A stretch of 64,000 nt of DNA from Dinoroseobacter sp049800835 (GTDB lineage Bacteria > Pseudomonadota > Alphaproteobacteria > Rhodobacterales > Rhodobacteraceae), in contig NZ_JBNAFU010000008.1 of assembly GCF_049800835.1 (NCBI RefSeq), positions 62,001 to 126,000 on the forward strand, in the 5' to 3' direction. A program made the translations under genes and the position numbers. The notes under the pieces were generated by a model. That model did not search any database and had not been told where the DNA came from. It saw only the letters and a program-made list of their open reading frames with translations. How positions within the stretch are numbered: position 1 is the stretch's first letter; every line of letters begins with the position of its first letter. This document shows positions 59,196 to 64,000 of this stretch, piece by piece.

Positions 59196-61895
59196 ATGGC
59201 TGAAATTACCCGGGTTGCCCTTTTCGGAAAGCTGAACAAGCTCTGTTACAAGGCTATCGAGGGCGCGACGGTGTTCTGCAAGATGCGCGGCAACCCTTAT
59301 GTCGAACTGGCGCACTGGATTCATCAGATCCTGCAGGAACAAGACAGCGACTTCCTGCGGATCGTCCGGCATTACGACTTGGATGACAGCCGTCTGGCTG
59401 CGGACCTGACCCGGTCGCTGGACGCACTGCCGCGCGGGGCAAGCGCCATTTCGGACCTGTCCAGCCACCTTGAAACCGCTGTAGAGCGCGCGTGGACCTA
59501 TGCCTCTTTGCTCTATAATGCCGGGCAGGTCAGGTCCGGGCACCTGATGCTGGGGATGTTGCGCACGCCGGACTTGCGCAACGTGTTGCTTGGTATCTCC
59601 GGCGAGTTCCGCAAGATCAAGGCTGAGGATCTGTCTGACAGTTTCGCAGCTATCGTCGGCGGATCACCCGAGGATGCCATGGAAACGACAGTGGGTGGCG
59701 GGGCCACTCCGGGCGAGGCATCGGGCGCGATGGCGCCGGCCCAGATGGGCAAGGAAGAAGCGCTTCAGCAGTTCTGCACCGACATGACGCAACAGGCGCG
59801 CGACGGGAAAATCGATCCAATTGTCGGGCGCGATGAGGAAATTCGGCAAATCGTCGATGTGCTGATGCGGCGGCGCCAGAACAACCCTATCCTCACCGGG
59901 GAAGCGGGCGTCGGCAAGACCGCGGTGGTTGAGGGGTTTGCCCTGCGGATTGCGCGCGGCGATGTCCCGCCCAGCCTTCAGGATGCGCGGCTGCTTGCGC
60001 TGGATGTCGGCTTGCTGCAAGCCGGTGCTTCGATGAAGGGCGAGTTTGAAAACCGCCTGCGCTCTGTGATCGACGAGGTGCAGGCGAGTGCTGTCCCCAT
60101 CATCATGTTCGTGGATGAGACCCACACGCTGGTTGGAGCAGGCGGGGCGGCGGGCACGGGTGACGCTGCGAACCTGCTTAAGCCTGCTCTGGCGCGGGGC
60201 ACCCTGCGCACAATCGGGGCAACAACATGGGCAGAATACAAAAAGCATATCGAAAAAGACCCGGCCCTGACCCGCCGTTTTCAGGTCGTGCAGGTGGACG
60301 AGCCGGATGTGCCCAAGGCGGTTCTGATGATGCGCGGCATCGCCTCCATGCTGGAGTCGCACCACAAGGTGCAGGTTCTGGACGAGGCGATCGAGGCCGC
60401 TGTCAGCCTGTCGGCGCGCTATATCCCGGCCCGGCAGTTGCCGGACAAATCGGTGTCTGTTCTGGATACCAGCTGCGCGCGCGTGGCGATTTCACAGCAT
60501 GCGGTGCCCCCAGAAGTCGATGACTGCCGCAAGCGCATCGATGCGTTGACGACGGAACTTGAGATTATCGACCGTGACGAAAGCGCAGGCCTTGATGTGA
60601 CGGATCGGCGGGCGGCCATTTCAACGCTGAAGGACGAAGAGGAGGCGCGTCTCGCCTCTCTTAACGAACGGTGGGAGGCGGAGCGCGAGATCGTCAAGGA
60701 TGTTCTCGACCTGCGCGCCAAACTGCGCGAAGGCGGCGTCGCCGTCGATGCGCCGGATGCCGACAGCGACGAGGCGGCGGAACAGAGCCCTCTGTCCGCC
60801 GAAGAACGGGCCGAGACGCTGGAGGCGCTGCGCAAACGGCAATCGGACCTGGCCGAATTGCAGGGCGAAAGCCCGTTGATCCTGCCCATTGTCGACGCTC
60901 AGGCGGTCGCCAGCGTTGTTGGCGACTGGACGGGAATTCCCGTTGGGCGGATGGTGTCGGATGAGATCCAGACGGTGCTGGATCTTGAAAAGCACCTCGC
61001 CAAACGCGTGATCGGGCAGGACCACGCCATGTCGATGATCGCCAAGCGTGTTCAAACCTCGCGCGCGGGCCTCGACAACCCCTCCAAGCCCATCGGGGTG
61101 TTTCTGCTGGCGGGCACCTCCGGGGTCGGCAAGACCGAAACCGCGCTGGCCTTGGCGGAGGTTCTCTACGGCGGAGAGCAGAACGTTATCACGATCAACA
61201 TGAGCGAGTTTCAGGAGGCGCACACCGTCTCGACCCTCAAAGGGGCACCTCCGGGCTATGTCGGCTATGGGGAGGGGGGCATCTTGACCGAGGCGGTGCG
61301 GCGCAAGCCCTATTCGGTTGTCCTGCTTGACGAGGTCGAGAAGGCGCATCCGGATGTGCACGAGATCTTCTTTCAGGTGTTTGACAAGGGCGTGATGGAA
61401 GACGGCGAAGGCCGGATGATCGATTTCAAGAACACGCTGATCCTGCTGACATCAAACGCAGGGTCCGATTTGATCATGGACCTGTGCGTGGACCCGGACC
61501 TGATGCCGGAGCCAGAAGGCATCGCGAAGGCGTTGCGTGATCCGCTGCTCAAAATCTTCCCCGCGGCGCTGCTGGGGCGGCTTGTCACGATCCCCTACTA
61601 TCCGCTCAGCCCGTCGATGATTGCCGATATCACGCGTTTGCAGTTGGGCCGCATCCAGAAACGGGTGCAACAGACCCACAGCGTTCCGTTCGAGTATTCG
61701 GACAAGGTCGTCGAAACGATTGTCGACCGGTGTCAGGAACTGGAAAGCGGGGGCCGGATGATCGACGCGATTGTCACGAACTCCATGCTGCCCGACATCT
61801 CGGCGGAGTTTCTGAAACGCATGCTGGAGGGCAAAGAGGTTCGCAAAGTGGCGATCGATGTGGCCGACGGAGACTTCGTGTATGCCTTCGAATGA
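59196..61895 (+). CDS. tssH: Type VI secretion AAA+ ATPase ClpV (TssH)
   Basis: 899 residues with two AAA+ modules. Walker A of D1 is GEAGVGKTAVVEG near 237 with Walker B MFVDETHTLVGAGG; Walker A of D2 is GTSGVGKTETALA near 640 with Walker B VVLLDEVEKAHPDV. The N-terminal domain (about 1-160) and the coiled middle region (about 440-530) are typical of ClpV. It disassembles contracted sheath for re-use. Its 3' end overlaps the next gene by 14 bp. Confidence 0.93.
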   Translation: MAEITRVALFGKLNKLCYKAIEGATVFCKMRGNPYVELAHWIHQILQEQDSDFLRIVRHYDLDDSRLAADLTRSLDALPRGASAISDLSSHLETAVERAWTYASLLYNAGQVRSGHLMLGMLRTPDLRNVLLGISGEFRKIKAEDLSDSFAAIVGGSPEDAMETTVGGGATPGEASGAMAPAQMGKEEALQQFCTDMTQQARDGKIDPIVGRDEEIRQIVDVLMRRRQNNPILTGEAGVGKTAVVEGFALRIARGDVPPSLQDARLLALDVGLLQAGASMKGEFENRLRSVIDEVQASAVPIIMFVDETHTLVGAGGAAGTGDAANLLKPALARGTLRTIGATTWAEYKKHIEKDPALTRRFQVVQVDEPDVPKAVLMMRGIASMLESHHKVQVLDEAIEAAVSLSARYIPARQLPDKSVSVLDTSCARVAISQHAVPPEVDDCRKRIDALTTELEIIDRDESAGLDVTDRRAAISTLKDEEEARLASLNERWEAEREIVKDVLDLRAKLREGGVAVDAPDADSDEAAEQSPLSAEERAETLEALRKRQSDLAELQGESPLILPIVDAQAVASVVGDWTGIPVGRMVSDEIQTVLDLEKHLAKRVIGQDHAMSMIAKRVQTSRAGLDNPSKPIGVFLLAGTSGVGKTETALALAEVLYGGEQNVITINMSEFQEAHTVSTLKGAPPGYVGYGEGGILTEAVRRKPYSVVLLDEVEKAHPDVHEIFFQVFDKGVMEDGEGRMIDFKNTLILLTSNAGSDLIMDLCVDPDLMPEPEGIAKALRDPLLKIFPAALLGRLVTIPYYPLSPSMIADITRLQLGRIQKRVQQTHSVPFEYSDKVVETIVDRCQELESGGRMIDAIVTNSMLPDISAEFLKRMLEGKEVRKVAIDVADGDFVYAFE

Positions 61896-63438
61896 GGCCT
61901 TTCAACTCGCGATCTTAGGCGATTTCAGCGGGCGCGCGGCACGCGGCGTGATCGAGACCGGGTTGTCCCTTGCGGAGCGTCGGCCAGTCAGGCTGGACAT
62001 AGACACGCTGGACGATGTGCTGAGTGGTTTCGGCATGGAGATCGATATTGCGCTGGTCGGGCAGGGACCGATTGTGTCGCTGTCCATCGCTGGCCTTGAG
62101 GATCTGCATCCCGATACTCTGTTCGAACGGCTGCCGGTTTTCGCGGACCTTGCGGCGCTGCGAAATTCGCTTGCCGCGGGCACCGTCGCGCCCGGAGTTC
62201 TGGAAAAACTGCGTGCTCTGGGGGCAGAACTGCCGGTACTGACACCGGAGCATCGCGCGGCCAAATCCGTCGCAGTTCCAGCCGACCGTCCGCTCAGTGC
62301 GTTCGAAGAGCTGACTGGTGGGGCGATTGCACCCAAGGGCCCTAGTGCGGTGGATGACTTGCTTGCCGCCCTGGTCGGCCCACACCTCGTTTCGGCCCCG
62401 GACCCAGATGCGCGGGCGCTTGTTGCAGTGGTGGATCGGGTGATCTCTGACACGATGAACCTGATCCTGCACCACCCGGAGGTCCAGGCGATCGAAGCGG
62501 TCTGGCGCGCGTTGGACCTGCTGGCGCGCCGGATCGACACCGAAGAAGGCCTGTCGATCATTCTCTTCGATGTCTCCGCTGAAGAGCTTGCGGTAGATCT
62601 GGCCGCAAATGACGATCCCGCTGCCAGCGGTCTGGCGCAGCTCTTGTCCCGGCATTCGGGGGCGATTTCCGCTTGCGCGGGACTTTACACCTTCGAGACA
62701 ACACCGCCGCATGCGGACCTGCTTGCGCGTCTTGCGCAGATTGCCAGCGCCATTCAAGCGCCATTCGTTACCGGTATGGACCCTGACAGTGTCGCAAACC
62801 CTCTCGAAAATGCCGATGACCGCGTTTCAGACAGTTTTCGCGCTCTCGCTCAGGCGGATGTAACGGATTTCCTTGGGCTCGTGACACCGCCCGTCCTGAT
62901 GCGGCGCGTTTACGGCGCAAAAAGTGATCCGATCACGGCGTTCGATTACGAGGAATTCAGTGCGTCCGAGGGCCTGTCCGGGATGGTCTGGGGCAGCCCG
63001 GCAGTGCTCGTCGCCCTGCTGCTGGCCGAGAACCGGGGCGTGGGCCAAACGCTCGACGTTGACGACATGCCCTATCACGTGACGCAGGATCGCCACGGCG
63101 ATCAGGTGATGCTGCCGCCGGTGTTCCGGATGATCCCCGAAAGCCGGATGGTCATCACGAGAAGCTGGGGGGTCATGTCTGTTCTTGCCTCCGGCGGCGG
63201 CGATCGCGTGCGCCTTGCCGGGTTTCATGCGGTTTCAGGCAATCCGCTCGCCGGCCCCTGGACGGGGGCTGCTCCGGCGCGGCCCAAATCCCCCCGCGGC
63301 GGCGTTGGCCTGACCCTGTCCGTCCCGTTATCGACGTCTGACTTGGCCGAAATTCGCGGTCAACGCCCAAAACCCCAAGAGACAGGTCCTGACGATATCG
63401 ACCCTGACCTCGCCGCGCTTCTGGAGAACTTGAGATGA
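61882..63438 (+). CDS. TssB-like/TssC-like fusion: second type VI sheath-family protein
   Basis: 518 residues. Residues 1-100 follow the TssB plan (AILGDFSGRAARG, then PVRLDIDTLDDVLSGFGMEI, then LSIAGLEDLHPDTLFERLPVF). From about 165 the TssC plan takes over (HHPEVQAIEAVWRALDLLARRI, FDVSAEELAVDLA, RRVYGAKSDPITAFDYEEF). It is not a copy of the tssC at 52797; it is a diverged second sheath-type protein comparable in position to alternative TssC proteins of some alphaproteobacterial T6SS. It may cap the sheath or baseplate. ATG 61882 lies inside the clpV 3' end. Confidence 0.75.
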   Translation: MPSNEAFQLAILGDFSGRAARGVIETGLSLAERRPVRLDIDTLDDVLSGFGMEIDIALVGQGPIVSLSIAGLEDLHPDTLFERLPVFADLAALRNSLAAGTVAPGVLEKLRALGAELPVLTPEHRAAKSVAVPADRPLSAFEELTGGAIAPKGPSAVDDLLAALVGPHLVSAPDPDARALVAVVDRVISDTMNLILHHPEVQAIEAVWRALDLLARRIDTEEGLSIILFDVSAEELAVDLAANDDPAASGLAQLLSRHSGAISACAGLYTFETTPPHADLLARLAQIASAIQAPFVTGMDPDSVANPLENADDRVSDSFRALAQADVTDFLGLVTPPVLMRRVYGAKSDPITAFDYEEFSASEGLSGMVWGSPAVLVALLLAENRGVGQTLDVDDMPYHVTQDRHGDQVMLPPVFRMIPESRMVITRSWGVMSVLASGGGDRVRLAGFHAVSGNPLAGPWTGAAPARPKSPRGGVGLTLSVPLSTSDLAEIRGQRPKPQETGPDDIDPDLAALLENLR

Positions 63439-64000
63439 ACGAGACCACCGTCGTTACACTGACCGGGCCGCTCAACGCGGAGATACTTCTCAAGCGCGCC
63501 CGCATCGATGACCGCCTCAGCACGCTGACCCAAACCGTGGTGGAATTCACCTCGCTCGACCCGGATATCGACCTCAAGGAGATGATTGGGCAGTCCCATA
63601 CGCTTGAGATTCGACTGGATGACGGCAGCACGCGCAAGCACTTCGGGTCCTGCACGGAGGCGCAGTTTCTTTACGTGGAAAACGGCACGGCGCATTACTC
63701 CGCGACGCTGCATCCTTTCCTGTGGTTTCTGACGCGCACCCGCGAAAGCCGGATCTTTCAGGACATGACGGTTATGGAGATCGTCAAGGAAGTGCTCGCC
63801 GACAGGGGGTTCTCGTCCCGGATCACGGACTCGACGACCCAGACCTTCGACAAACGCGAATACTGCGTTCAGTACAGGGAGAGCGATTTTCAGTTCATCT
63901 CGCGCCTGCTTGAAGAAGAGGGCGTCTACTACTTCCTTGATCACTCGGGGAATGGAGAGAAGCTTGTCTTTGCCGACAACGTGTCAGCCCACAGCCAGGT
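63435..64000 (+). CDS. vgrG: Type VI secretion spike protein VgrG (TssI), N-terminal part (cut by window end)
   Basis: The first 188 residues of a VgrG run off the window. The gp27-like start is clear: VTLTGPLNAEILLKRARIDDRLSTL, then LEIRLDDGSTRKHFGSCTEAQF, HPFLWFLTRTRESRIFQDMTVMEIVKEVL and the hallmark YRESDFQFISRLLEEEGVYY. It forms the trimeric spike on the Hcp tube; any C-terminal effector domain lies outside the window. It overlaps the preceding stop by 4 bp (ATGA). Confidence 0.93.
   Translation, partial: MNETTVVTLTGPLNAEILLKRARIDDRLSTLTQTVVEFTSLDPDIDLKEMIGQSHTLEIRLDDGSTRKHFGSCTEAQFLYVENGTAHYSATLHPFLWFLTRTRESRIFQDMTVMEIVKEVLADRGFSSRITDSTTQTFDKREYCVQYRESDFQFISRLLEEEGVYYFLDHSGNGEKLVFADNVSAHSQ

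Noticed and set aside
1..64000. tRNA, rRNA, CRISPR array or complete insertion sequence
   Set aside because: I found no cloverleaf with a GGTTCRANNCC arm, no regularly spaced repeat array and no intact transposase by eye; a tRNAscan and ISfinder run would settle this.

Overview
The window looks like chromosomal DNA of a Roseobacter-type alphaproteobacterium (Rhodobacterales). The evidence is the high GC content, the alphaproteobacterial style of the TRAP transporter and tpa/tauR/xsc genes, a DUF3141 protein, and a tssA-tssB-tssC-hcp-tagJ-tssEFGH type VI secretion order. The genus is not determined. I see no rRNA, tRNA, CRISPR array or intact mobile element.

Layout. (1) Positions 1-1162 hold the 3' end of a LysR regulator and a gene-poor, partly AT-rich stretch with a decayed tyrosine-integrase fragment. 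(2) 1163-5712, minus strand, is a sulfur-related group: a Tat-exported sulfide:quinone oxidoreductase-like flavoprotein, a DUF5368 membrane protein, a secreted DsrE-like protein and a SulP transporter. (3) 6146-13781 holds a Kef-type antiporter translationally coupled to a tandem universal stress protein, a PHA-synthase-like DUF3141 protein and a Na/Pi cotransporter. (4) 13883-24189 is accessory: a broken cupin, a secreted protein with a VPLPA-like C-terminus, a fused double glycosyltransferase, a GT25 glycosyltransferase, a radical SAM protein whose SPASM-like domain precedes the core, a lipoprotein, a secreted caspase-like protein with Sel1 repeats, and a sulfotransferase. (5) 24359-42204 is a C2-sulfonate catabolic island. 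(6) 42589-64000 is a type VI secretion locus cut off inside vgrG by the window end.

How the genes work together. In the sulfonate island three routes appear to converge on sulfoacetaldehyde. A GMC flavoprotein resembling isethionate dehydrogenase (IseJ) would oxidise isethionate imported by the adjacent TRAP system under an IclR regulator. Taurine:pyruvate aminotransferase (Tpa) would deaminate taurine under a divergent TauR/MocR regulator. Two large FAD-GcvT fusion dehydrogenases, translationally coupled behind tpa, would be well placed to demethylate an N-methylated taurine. Xsc then makes acetyl phosphate and sulfite; the next two genes encode a YeiH-type anion exporter and an acetate kinase.

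The T6SS locus has two halves. The right half is the sheath, tube and baseplate set plus ClpV and an extra protein in which a TssB-like segment precedes a TssC-like domain. The left half is unusual. A PpkA-type Ser/Thr kinase is followed by a secreted protein, an ExbB-like channel, two ExbD-like proteins and a TonB-like protein whose periplasmic tail resembles the tail of the kinase, then a methyltransferase, an M15 peptidase and a lipoprotein. I regard this kinase/Tol-like module as the best candidate for an undescribed system. tssJ, tssK, tssL and tssM are not in the window.
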